From: JBIQLO01 sp044464175
GTDB lineage: Bacteria; Planctomycetota; Phycisphaerae; Tepidisphaerales; Tepidisphaeraceae
Direction of reading: 5' to 3'
Assembly: GCA_044464175.1 (NCBI GenBank)
Contig: JBIQLO010000151.1
Location: 1 to 9,894, forward strand
DNA: 9,894 bases
The notes under the pieces were generated by a model. That model searched no databases. It saw only the letters and a program-made list of their open reading frames with translations, and was not told the origin of the DNA. Shown here piece by piece: positions 1-5,761 of the stretch (positions are counted from its first letter, which is position 1; the number at the start of each line of letters is the position of its first letter). The position numbers and the translations under genes are program-made.

Positions 1-45
1 CAGGGGCGATAATTCTTTTTTTCACGAAGTTTTTTGCTTCTTTTT

Positions 46-79
46 GCGCTGCGCGGTTTGTCGCCAAAAGGCGCAGCGC
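46..79. repeat. GC-rich inverted repeat (9-bp perfect arms)
   Basis: gcgctgcgc at 46-54 is matched by gcgcagcgc at 71-79, giving a perfect 9-bp stem with a 16-base loop. A competing small hairpin (cgcc-aaaa-ggcg, 62-73) overlaps the right arm. T-tracts lie before the stem on the + strand rather than after it, and no T-tract follows on the minus strand, so it is not a standard intrinsic terminator. Function unknown. Confidence 0.5.
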
Positions 80-198
80 GGGGTCGAGAAGCGTGCAGGC
101 GCGAAAGCAAATGGTCCGCGCGGAACCTTTTGCCGGTGGTGGAGCGAGGGGTAGGCCGGGGCTAGAATGCGGGGACGCGCAAAGGGACGGCGGGAGAC

Positions 199-226
199 TT
201 GAAATCGGGCGGTAAATCGGCATACT
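199..226 (+). promoter_or_regulatory. Candidate promoter of tRNA-Tyr
   Basis: ttgaaa at 199-204 (5 of 6 to the sigma-70 -35 consensus) is separated by 16 bases from catact at 221-226 (4 of 6 to the -10 consensus). Transcription would start around 233, about 10 bases before the mature tRNA 5' end, which is sensible for a tRNA gene. The call rests on position and consensus match only. Confidence 0.45.
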
Positions 227-242
227 GGCCGCCCTTGCAATC

Positions 243-324
243 GGGCGTGTACCGAAGTGGCCAAACGGGTCAGACTGTAAATCTGATGGCTCTGCCTTCG
301 TTGGTTCGAATCCAACCGCGCCCA
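243..324 (+). tRNA. tRNA-Tyr (anticodon GUA)
   Basis: A complete class II (long variable arm) cloverleaf can be drawn. The acceptor stem gggcgtg (243-249) pairs with cgcgccc (317-323) with one G-U pair. The anticodon arm tcaga-ctgtaaa-tctga places GTA at 277-279. A long variable arm follows, as bacterial tRNA-Tyr requires, then the T arm gttgg-ttcgaat-ccaac (300-316) and discriminator A at 324. The 3' CCA is not encoded, so it must be added after transcription. hisI begins only 42 bases downstream with no obvious terminator between, so the tRNA could be processed from a transcript that continues into hisI. Confidence 0.96.
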
Positions 325-360
325 TTAGCCGAGTCCGCATTTCCGTGGATTCACGGCTAA
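325..360 (+). repeat. Nested inverted repeats between tRNA-Tyr and hisI
   Basis: ttagccg at 325-331 pairs with cggctaa at 354-360, enclosing a second hairpin made of ccgtg (343-347), a four-base loop and cacgg (352-356). The two stems share bases on the right side, so they are alternatives. No T-tract follows, so this is probably not an intrinsic terminator. It could be a 3'-processing signal for the tRNA or a 5' structure of the hisI leader, since it ends six bases before the hisI ATG. Confidence 0.45.
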
Positions 361-366
361 GACCTC

Positions 367-759
367 ATGCCGGACACACTACTGGACAATCTCAAGTTCG
401 ACCAGAACGGGCTGATTCCCGCCATTGTGCAGGATGAGAAGAGCGGCCAGGTGCTGATGATGGCCTGGATGAACCGAGAAGCGGTGGAAAAGACGATCCA
501 GACGGGCAAGACCCACTTTTTCAGCCGCAGCCGCAACAAGCAATGGCTCAAGGGGGAGAGTTCCGGGCATGTGCAGCATGTGAAATCCATTGCCGTCGAT
601 TGCGACCAGGATGTGCTGCTGATCCAGGCCGAGCAGGTGGGGGCGGCCTGCCACACGGGATACTACACCTGCTTTTACCGGCAACTGAACCGTCAGACGG
701 GGCAATGGGAGACGGTCGGGCAGAAAGTCTTTGATCCGGAGACCGTCTATCACAAGTAG
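367..759 (+). CDS. hisI: Phosphoribosyl-AMP cyclohydrolase
   Basis: This 130-residue cytosolic enzyme catalyses the third step of histidine biosynthesis, opening the adenine ring of phosphoribosyl-AMP to give ProFAR. The family signatures are visible. A metal-binding DCDQD stretch lies at residues 78-82, and Cys95 and Cys102 sit in the ACHTGYYTCFY segment; together with Cys79 they make the usual three zinc-ligand cysteines. The conserved MAWMN (32-36) and WLKGESSGH (60-68) substrate-loop motifs are also present. Length is normal for a stand-alone HisI, and no HisE (phosphoribosyl-ATP pyrophosphatase) domain is fused at the C-terminus. The ATG at 367 is the only start that keeps the conserved N-terminus; no clear Shine-Dalgarno precedes it. 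No other his gene is in the window, so the pathway is scattered. The trkH-like gene follows after 9 bases, suggesting co-transcription. Confidence 0.96.
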   Translation: MPDTLLDNLKFDQNGLIPAIVQDEKSGQVLMMAWMNREAVEKTIQTGKTHFFSRSRNKQWLKGESSGHVQHVKSIAVDCDQDVLLIQAEQVGAACHTGYYTCFYRQLNRQTGQWETVGQKVFDPETVYHK

Positions 760-768
760 GGCCAAGGG

Positions 769-2022
769 ATGAGGGATCAGGGCATGCGGCATGAGGTCAT
801 CCAACCCCTGAATCCCGACCCTTCCACCCTGCCCCTTCCTCGGGCAATTCCCGCGCTGCTGATTGGATACCTGCTGCTGCTGCTGCTGGGCATCGGGCTC
901 TTTCGCAGCCCTATCGCCATGCCGCGCGGCAATGAAATGCCGTGGGACCGGGCGGTCTTCTCGGCCGTCAACGCCGGCACGCTTACCGGATTCCAGCCTT
1001 TCGTCACCGCCGCCCAGTACCAGTGGGCGGGGCAGATGATGACGCTGGTCCTAGTGATCGGGGGGATTCTCTTCACGCTGATCGTCGGCGGCGCCCTGGC
1101 AGTGCGCATTCTGGGATTGCGCTACCGCATGGCGGACATTGTGGGAGCGGCCATCGCATGCCTGGTGGTCTCCTCCTTTCTTGGCGCACTCTTTTTAAGC
1201 GAGCCGGGACGCCCGCTGGCGGGGATATTTCACGGGGCGGCGGCGTTCGGGAATTGCGGCCTGCGCCTCAGCGCCCCTCCATCGCTGGCAAGCTGGCGAA
1301 CGCAACTGGTTCTTTTTCCGCTGGCGGTGGCCGGCGGATTGGGATTGCCGGTATTGATGGAATGGGCCGGGTGGATCGGGGGGCGCAACCGGCTGGGCCG
1401 CCACGCGCGGACCGTCTTTGCCTGGACGGCGGGCCTCTTCCTGGTCGGGCTGGCGGCGCTGTTGCTGCTGTGGCTGATCGATCCGGCCGGACAGGCGGGC
1501 ACGGAGTCCTGGCGAATTGCGCTGGGGGCGGCCTCGGCCGGGAGCCTGGACAGCCGCACGCCGGGGTTGCCCCTGGCGTTCATGACGCTCTTTCCGGCCG
1601 CCTCGATGCAGTGGGTGGCGATGGTGCTGATGGCGATCGGCACCAGCCCTGCGGGAACGGGGGGCGGATTGAAGACGACGACCCTGGCGGCGCTGGTGGA
1701 GGGCGTCCGCCGCGCCTTTCGGGGGGAACCGGCGGGGCGACTCTTCGCCATCGCGGCCGGTTGGCTGGGGATTTACTGCGCGGTGGGGTTTGCCTGCCTG
1801 ATCGCCCTGCTCATCGCGCAGCCGCAGCTTTCGCCGGATCGGCTGCTGTTTCTGAGCGTCAGCGCCCTGAGCAATGTGGGGTTGAGCAAAGACCCGATCG
1901 CCATGACGGGGCCGGGGCTCTATATCCTTTCGATCACCATGCTCCTGGGGCGGCTGCTGCCGATGGGAATTCTCTGGTGGACGCTGCGCAGCGCGGGGCA
2001 GTCGGATCTGGTGGTGGGATAA
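769..2022 (+). CDS. TrkH/KtrB-family potassium uptake channel subunit
   Basis: This inner-membrane protein of up to 417 residues has the four-fold M1-P-M2 plan of TrkH/KtrB/HKT cation transporters. The pore loops with their filter glycines can be placed: around 64-76 (FSAVNAGTLTGF, Gly74), 154-165 (FHGAAAFGNCGL, Gly164), 253-267 (ending SRTPGL, Gly266) and 363-374 (SVSALSNVGLSK, Gly371). The Gly-rich gating loop GTSPAGTGGGLKTTT (281-295) and a late GRLLPMGIL motif (393-401) are family hallmarks. Such channels normally work with a cytosolic RCK/KTN subunit (TrkA or KtrA), which is not encoded here. The start is uncertain: ATG at 769 lies 9 bases after the hisI stop, while ATG at 784 (five codons in) has a GAGG about 10 bases upstream. 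The N-terminal ~23 residues are Pro-rich and polar in either case. Whether it is Trk-like (proton) or Ktr-like (sodium) cannot be read from the sequence. Confidence 0.9.
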   Translation: MRDQGMRHEVIQPLNPDPSTLPLPRAIPALLIGYLLLLLLGIGLFRSPIAMPRGNEMPWDRAVFSAVNAGTLTGFQPFVTAAQYQWAGQMMTLVLVIGGILFTLIVGGALAVRILGLRYRMADIVGAAIACLVVSSFLGALFLSEPGRPLAGIFHGAAAFGNCGLRLSAPPSLASWRTQLVLFPLAVAGGLGLPVLMEWAGWIGGRNRLGRHARTVFAWTAGLFLVGLAALLLLWLIDPAGQAGTESWRIALGAASAGSLDSRTPGLPLAFMTLFPAASMQWVAMVLMAIGTSPAGTGGGLKTTTLAALVEGVRRAFRGEPAGRLFAIAAGWLGIYCAVGFACLIALLIAQPQLSPDRLLFLSVSALSNVGLSKDPIAMTGPGLYILSITMLLGRLLPMGILWWTLRSAGQSDLVVG

Positions 2023-2023
2023 G

Positions 2024-2114
2024 GCAGTACAGGCTTCCAGCCTGTACCCTTCCTCAACAGACGACAGGCGGGAAGCCCCTTTGCAAAAAAATACAGGCTG
2101 GAAGCCTGTACTGC
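2024..2114. repeat. REP-like palindrome cluster (REPIN-type inverted pair plus degenerate middle copy)
   Basis: The 23-base segments at 2024-2046 and 2092-2114 are perfect reverse complements of one another. Each is itself a palindrome: gtacaggct-tcc-agcctgtac at 2027-2047 and tacaggct-gga-agcctgta at 2092-2110. Between them, 2064-2077 (acaggcgggaagcc) matches the core of the right copy in 13 of 14 bases, so it looks like a third, decayed unit. The cluster lies exactly in the gap between convergent genes, a usual place for REP/REPIN elements. From memory, this palindrome family is frequent in planctomycete and verrucomicrobial genomes, where chance reading gives GWKPV-type peptides. REPINs are mobilised in trans by RAYT transposases; none is encoded here. 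Confidence 0.8.
2085..2110 (-). terminator. Intrinsic terminator of the polA-VOC operon, built from a REP unit
   Basis: On the minus strand the palindrome tacaggct-tcc-agcctgta (8-bp stem, 3-base loop) is immediately followed by seven Ts (complement of a2085-a2091). This is a textbook Rho-independent terminator located 6 bases past the VOC gene stop. The left REP copy has no T-tract on the + strand, so it offers no matching terminator to the trkH-like gene. Confidence 0.75.
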
Positions 2115-2116
2115 GG

Positions 2117-2551
2117 TTAGCCCACCTGGCGGTATTCCACCAGTTGCAGCCAATTGCCGGCCGGGTCCTGAAGAATAAGCATCTCCTGCCCCGGCTGGAG
2201 TCCGCGCTGGCGGGTGTATTCGATCTCGGCCTCCACCAGTTTGGCCTCGGCCTCGGCCAGGGAGGGGACGGCGATGCCCAGCATGCGGAAATCATCCCGC
2301 TCGATCAGTCCTTCCAGCCAGTCAAAACGGAGGCGGAAGTTTTCGGACTCATAGACCGGCAGGCCCGCTTCGGTGAGCCGCTCAAAACCCAGGAGCTTGC
2401 CGTAAAACGCATCCAGCTCCGCCTCCAGCCCGACACGGGCCTCCAGACGCACATCGTCCACCGCCACCAGCCGCACGGGCGGCGGCGGCGCCATGCGGGG
2501 GCGGCGATCAGTCGGCGGGGTAAATTGGCCGGTGCTCGGTTCCAGTTCCAT
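2117..2551 (-). CDS. VOC-superfamily (glyoxalase/bleomycin-resistance fold) protein
   Basis: This 144-residue single-module protein has the VOC beta-alpha-beta-beta-beta plan. The family cues are RLVAVDDVRL near 27-36, the helix with AFYGKLLGFE (48-57), the second-half strand LGIAVPSLAEAE (91-102), and the typical ending ILQDPAGNWLQLVEY (126-140) with Glu139 at the usual metal-ligand site. The His normally found in the first strand is absent (Asp-Asp-Val here), so a metal-dependent glyoxalase I activity is doubtful; binding or another reaction is possible. Substrate unknown. The first ~22 residues are a polar Pro-rich tail. The ATG at 2551 is supported by GAGGA at 2562-2558, six bases upstream. 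It follows polA after 29 bases and is probably co-transcribed. Confidence 0.82.
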   Translation of the reverse strand: MELEPSTGQFTPPTDRRPRMAPPPPVRLVAVDDVRLEARVGLEAELDAFYGKLLGFERLTEAGLPVYESENFRLRFDWLEGLIERDDFRMLGIAVPSLAEAEAKLVEAEIEYTRQRGLQPGQEMLILQDPAGNWLQLVEYRQVG

Positions 2552-2580
2552 GGCACATCCTCATTGCCCGGTGTCCTTGG

Positions 2581-5400
2581 TCATTTGGCCTGGCCCCAGC
2601 TTGGGCCCCATCCGGCCTCGACCTTCAGGGGCACGCGCAGCTTCATGGCCGACTCCATCTCGTGCCCGATCATCTGCGCCTCCGCCTCCACCTGGTCGGC
2701 GGGGGTTTCAAAGACCAGTTCGTCATGCACCTGCAGGAGCATTTTACTGGGGCGCTTCTCAGCCGTCAGCCGCCGTTGAATGTTGACCATGGCAATTTTG
2801 ATCAGGTCGGCGGCCGACCCCTGGATCACGGAATTGATCGCCACGCGCTCCGCCGCCCGCCCGATGGAGCCGACTTTGGAGTTGATGTCCGCCATGGCGC
2901 GGCGGCGGCCCAGGATCGTCTCGACATACCCCTGCGAGCGAGCCTCGGCCACGCACTTGTCCATGAAGGGCTGGATGGTGGGAAAGCGCGCGTGGTAGGC
3001 CTGGATCAGGGCGGCGGCCGCGCTCATGTTCATCCCGTCGATGCGCCTGGCCAGCCCATGGGCGCTGACGCCGTAGATGATGCCGAAATTGACGATCTTC
3101 GCCTGCGCCCGCTGCTCGCGCGTCACCTCCTCCAGCGGCACGCCGAAGACCTCCGCGGCGACCGCGCGGTGAATGTCCTCGCCGGATTCAAAGGCGCGGA
3201 TCAGCCCTTGTTCCTGTGTGAAGTGGGCCAGGATGCGCAGCTCGATCTGGGAATAGTCCAGCGACAGCAGGACGTTGCGCTTGGGATCGCCGGGAACGAA
3301 CGCCAGGCGGATGCGCCGGCCCTCATCCTCGCGGATGGGGATGTTCTGGAGGTTGGGGTCGGACATGCTCAGGCGCCCGGTGGCCGCGCCGGTCTGGTTG
3401 AAACTGCCGTGAATGCGCCCGGTTTGCGGGTTCATGGCGGCCGGGAGGTTGTCCAGGTATGTGTTTTTCAGCTTCACCAGCGTGCGGTATTCCAGCACGA
3501 GGCGGGGGCATTCGTGCAGGTCGGCCAGCTTCTCCAGCACCTCCACATCCGTGCTGGGTCCGGTCTTGGTGCGCTTGACCACCTGGAGCCCCAGGCGGTT
3601 GAAGAGCACATCTCCCAGTTGCTTGGGGGAATCGACGTTGAATTCCATGCAGGCGCTTTGCCAGATGCGCTTGCGCAGCTCCTCGATGCGCTCCCCCAGC
3701 ACCTGGCTTTGCTGGCGGAGGATGTCCGGGTCGATCGCCACGCCGTTGAATTCCATCTCCGCCAGGACGAAGACCAGCGGCGTCTCCAGCTCATCATGCA
3801 GTTTTTTGATGCGCGGCAGCGTTTCCAGTTGCGGGCGCAGGTGATCGGCCAGGCGCAGGGCGATGTCGGCATCCTCCGAGGCGTAGTGGGCGACGGTCTC
3901 CAGCGGCACGCGGTCCATGCTGATCTGCTTCTTGCCGGTGCCCAGCAGATCGGTGGTGGGAATCTTGCGGAAGTGGAAGAAATCCAGCGCCAGCTTGTCG
4001 ATGCCGTAGGCAAACCGCCCGGAATCAATCAAAAAGGCGGCCACCATCGTGTCCATCTCCAGCCCGCGCAGCTGGATTCCCAGCCGCCGCAGAACCAGCA
4101 GATCGTACTTGATGTTGTGGCCGACTTTCCTGATGGATTCGTTTTCAAACACCGGGCGGAGCGCCTCCAGGACGTGCCGCTGCCAGTCGCCGGCAAAATC
4201 CGCCGGGCCGTTCCAGCCGTCGGGCCCGCGCACGGGGACATAGCTGCCGGTGCCGTGTTCCCAGGAGAAGCTCAGGCCCACGAGATTGGAATTCATCGCG
4301 CCCAGAGCGTCCGTTTCGGTATCGACCGCGATGCGGGTCTGCTGTTTGAGTTGTCCGATGAGGTCCTTCAGTTTCGCCTCGGTGTCGATCAGGCGGTAGT
4401 CGCACTCCTGGCTGGTTGCCAGCGTGGGATCAATCGGGGCCGCCGGTTTTTCCTCTATTGATCCGAACAGCCCCTGCTCCCCTTTCGGTCCCTTTTGTTT
4501 CTTTTTCTCCGTTCCTGGCTCGGGGGAAGCCTCTCCGTTGGCGGATTGATTCAGCTTTTTCAGCAGCGTGGAAAAGTCCAGTTCTTCCAGGTGCCGTCGC
4601 AGGCCCGCCGCATTCAGGCCGTGGAACGCGCAGTCGTCCGGGTTGAAGGGAAAATCAACGTCGCGCCGCAGCGTCACCAACTGCCGGGCGATGGGGATGC
4701 GGTCGGCGTGGGTTTTAATATTCTCCCGCATTTTGGGCGTCAGTTCATCGACATGCGCCAGCACGGCGTCGGCCGATCCGTATTTTTGGATCAATTTGGC
4801 GGCCGTCTTCTCCCCCACGCCGGGGATGCCGGGGACGTTGTCCGTGGAATCCCCCACCAGCGTCTGCACCTCCACCGCCTGCTGGGGGGTGTAGCCGTAT
4901 TTCTCGAGCATGGACGCGGCGTCCATGACGTAATCCCCCTGCACATCGTACATCTTCACACAGTCGCTCAGGACCTGGCGCAGATCCTTGTCCTTCGATA
5001 CGATGTAGGTGTCGATGTCCATGCCGCACAGCCGCTGGGCCATCGTGGCGATGACATCATCCGCCTCCACGCCATTGATGGCATAGAGGGGAACACCCGC
5101 ATCCTGAACCACCTGTATGATCCGCCGCTCCTGGGGCGCGAAATCGTCGGGGGGCGCCTGGCGGTTGGCCTTGTACTCGGGAAAAATCGCGTTGCGGAAG
5201 ACCCCCTGCTCGCCGGCCCGGTCGATGACCATGGCCAGGTAGTCCGGCTTGCGCTGCTCGATGAGCCCCAGGAGCATCTGGATAAACACGAACGTCGCCT
5301 TGGTCGGCTCGCCGCCGGGGCTGGTCAGGTCGCGGAACGGGGCGTAATAGGCCCGGAAAATGTGGGCGTGGCCGTCAATGATGTAGAATGATTTGCGCAT
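2581..5400 (-). CDS. polA: DNA polymerase I
   Basis: Family A polymerase for Okazaki-fragment maturation and repair, 939 residues from the ATG at 5400. The N-terminal 5'-nuclease domain (1 to ~285) shows YIIDGHAHIFRAYYA, VEADDVIA, VSKDKDLRQ and the helix-hairpin-helix GDSTDNVPGIPGVGEKTAAK. A charged Lys-rich linker (~285-325) follows. The 3'-5' proofreading domain keeps its acidic residues: DTET (360-363), HNIKYD (428-433) and YASED (506-510). The polymerase domain has LDYSQIELR (713-721), the O-helix with Arg, Lys, Phe and Tyr in QRAQAKIVNFGIIYG (763-777), and QVHDELVFE (890-898). So all three activities are predicted to be intact; the O-helix Phe is the dNTP-favouring residue. The frame stays open 38 codons further upstream, but that extension would cross the predicted promoter and is not conserved-looking. 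Confidence 0.98.
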   Translation of the reverse strand: MRKSFYIIDGHAHIFRAYYAPFRDLTSPGGEPTKATFVFIQMLLGLIEQRKPDYLAMVIDRAGEQGVFRNAIFPEYKANRQAPPDDFAPQERRIIQVVQDAGVPLYAINGVEADDVIATMAQRLCGMDIDTYIVSKDKDLRQVLSDCVKMYDVQGDYVMDAASMLEKYGYTPQQAVEVQTLVGDSTDNVPGIPGVGEKTAAKLIQKYGSADAVLAHVDELTPKMRENIKTHADRIPIARQLVTLRRDVDFPFNPDDCAFHGLNAAGLRRHLEELDFSTLLKKLNQSANGEASPEPGTEKKKQKGPKGEQGLFGSIEEKPAAPIDPTLATSQECDYRLIDTEAKLKDLIGQLKQQTRIAVDTETDALGAMNSNLVGLSFSWEHGTGSYVPVRGPDGWNGPADFAGDWQRHVLEALRPVFENESIRKVGHNIKYDLLVLRRLGIQLRGLEMDTMVAAFLIDSGRFAYGIDKLALDFFHFRKIPTTDLLGTGKKQISMDRVPLETVAHYASEDADIALRLADHLRPQLETLPRIKKLHDELETPLVFVLAEMEFNGVAIDPDILRQQSQVLGERIEELRKRIWQSACMEFNVDSPKQLGDVLFNRLGLQVVKRTKTGPSTDVEVLEKLADLHECPRLVLEYRTLVKLKNTYLDNLPAAMNPQTGRIHGSFNQTGAATGRLSMSDPNLQNIPIREDEGRRIRLAFVPGDPKRNVLLSLDYSQIELRILAHFTQEQGLIRAFESGEDIHRAVAAEVFGVPLEEVTREQRAQAKIVNFGIIYGVSAHGLARRIDGMNMSAAAALIQAYHARFPTIQPFMDKCVAEARSQGYVETILGRRRAMADINSKVGSIGRAAERVAINSVIQGSAADLIKIAMVNIQRRLTAEKRPSKMLLQVHDELVFETPADQVEAEAQMIGHEMESAMKLRVPLKVEAGWGPSWGQAK

Positions 5401-5448
5401 AAATTCGGTGGTTCCCGCACGGGGAGGCTCCCTGGAAGTTCGCAATGA

Positions 5449-5477
5449 ATTATAGGGGCCCCGGGTCCGGGTGTCCC
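5449..5477 (-). promoter_or_regulatory. Candidate polA promoter
   Basis: On the minus strand a perfect -10 box TATAAT (complement of 5449-5454) is preceded, with exactly 17 bases between, by GGGACA (complement of 5472-5477), 4 of 6 to the -35 consensus. Transcription would begin near 5442, giving a leader of about 40 bases before the ATG at 5400. This argues against the longer open frame starting at 5514. Confidence 0.6.
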
Positions 5478-5516
5478 GCGCCCGCCCGCTCTTTTTAATC
5501 CCCGAATCCGGCACAT

Positions 5517-5545
5517 TTGCCGCCGCCGCCCCCCCCTGCTATAGT
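5517..5545 (+). promoter_or_regulatory. Candidate tRNA-Pro promoter
   Basis: ttgccg (5517-5522) and tatagt (5540-5545) are 17 bases apart, a good sigma-70-like pair. Predicted start near 5552 is about 7 bases before the mature tRNA. The spacer contains a run of eight Cs. It is arranged back to back with the polA promoter. Confidence 0.6.
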
Positions 5546-5558
5546 AGACGCACAACGC

Positions 5559-5634
5559 CGGGGCGTAGCTCAGCTTGGTTTAGAGCGCTAGACTGGGGGT
5601 CTAGAGGTCGCAGGTTCAAATCCTGTCGCCCCGA
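5559..5634 (+). tRNA. tRNA-Pro (anticodon GGG), host of an integrated element
   Basis: Full cloverleaf: acceptor cggggcg (5559-5565) with cgccccg (5627-5633), including the C1-G72 pair typical of bacterial tRNA-Pro. The anticodon arm ctaga-ctgggggt-ctag region reads GGG at 5595-5597, the T arm is gcagg-ttcaaat-cctgt, and the discriminator is A at 5634. CCA is not encoded. The gene is intact although an integrase gene begins 127 bases downstream, which fits integration at the tRNA 3' end with the element's att sequence restoring the gene. Confidence 0.96.
5610..5634 (+). other. Inferred attachment site (attL) at the tRNA-Pro 3' end
   Basis: Tyrosine integrases adjoining tRNA genes usually recombine in the T-arm to 3'-end segment. 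Here the integrase gene is transcribed away from the tRNA and starts 127 bases beyond it. I searched the rest of the window for a second copy of the tRNA 3' segment and found none by eye, so the opposite end of the element lies past 9894 or has been lost. The limits given are a guess; only the location is inferred. Confidence 0.45.
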
Positions 5635-5710
5635 TTGATCACAAATCCCAACGTGTACGGAAGTTAGCGGCCTGAACGCCTCAGTGTTTGGCTACCCCAA
5701 AGCCCCGCTT

Positions 5711-5733
5711 AAAACGGAATTGTTCCGTTTTTT
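5711..5733 (+). terminator. Intrinsic terminator or leader attenuator before the integrase
   Basis: aaaacggaa (5711-5719), loop ttg, ttccgtttt (5723-5731) form a perfect 9-bp stem whose right arm runs into a six-T tract (5728-5733). It would stop transcripts coming from tRNA-Pro. It ends only 28 bases before the integrase ATG, leaving no room for a full promoter plus leader between them. Either the integrase promoter overlaps it, or the hairpin attenuates a transcript starting in 5635-5710; I found no convincing promoter there. Confidence 0.75.
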
Positions 5734-5761
5734 ATCAGGGAACCCGCTTTGAGGTAGCGTC

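Larger units (their letters stand above)
1..242. other. Leader region without a recognised gene
   Basis: I see no convincing protein-coding gene here. The only sizeable open frame on the minus strand runs across the tRNA-Tyr gene and has a composition typical of an antisense frame. The stretch holds T-rich runs at 16-22, 31-36 and 41-45, a GC-rich inverted repeat at 46-79, and a promoter candidate at 199-226 directed at tRNA-Tyr. The T-runs at the very left edge could be the tail of a terminator belonging to a gene outside the window, but the hairpin part would lie beyond the edge. Confidence 0.5.

Noticed and set aside
22..315. 97-codon open frame on the minus strand
   Set aside because: It runs antisense through most of tRNA-Tyr and shows no recognisable features.
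2024..2114. CRISPR-like repeat array
   Set aside because: Copies are inverted and palindromic with irregular spacing and a degenerate middle unit, which fits REP elements, not CRISPR; no cas genes are present.
942..2120. 392-codon open frame on the + strand overlapping the trkH-like gene
   Set aside because: Out-of-frame, Gly/Arg-rich reading; the overlapping frame carries all four pore-loop motifs and transmembrane segments.
1195..2295. 366-codon open frame on the minus strand
   Set aside because: Gln/Arg/Pro-rich antisense reading that crosses the trkH-like gene, the REP cluster and part of the VOC gene.
2662..4461. 599-codon open frame on the + strand
   Set aside because: It is the antisense shadow of polA, whose protein motifs are complete across the same bases. 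The + strand product shows no recognisable domain and has the His/Gln/Val-rich makeup of an antisense frame in GC-rich DNA.
4495..5391. 298-codon open frame on the + strand
   Set aside because: Antisense shadow of the polA 5'-nuclease domain.
5401..5514. 38-codon N-terminal extension of polA
   Set aside because: It would begin upstream of the predicted polA promoter, is polar and unlike PolA N-termini, and the family start (Met followed by the first 5'-nuclease strand) is at 5400.
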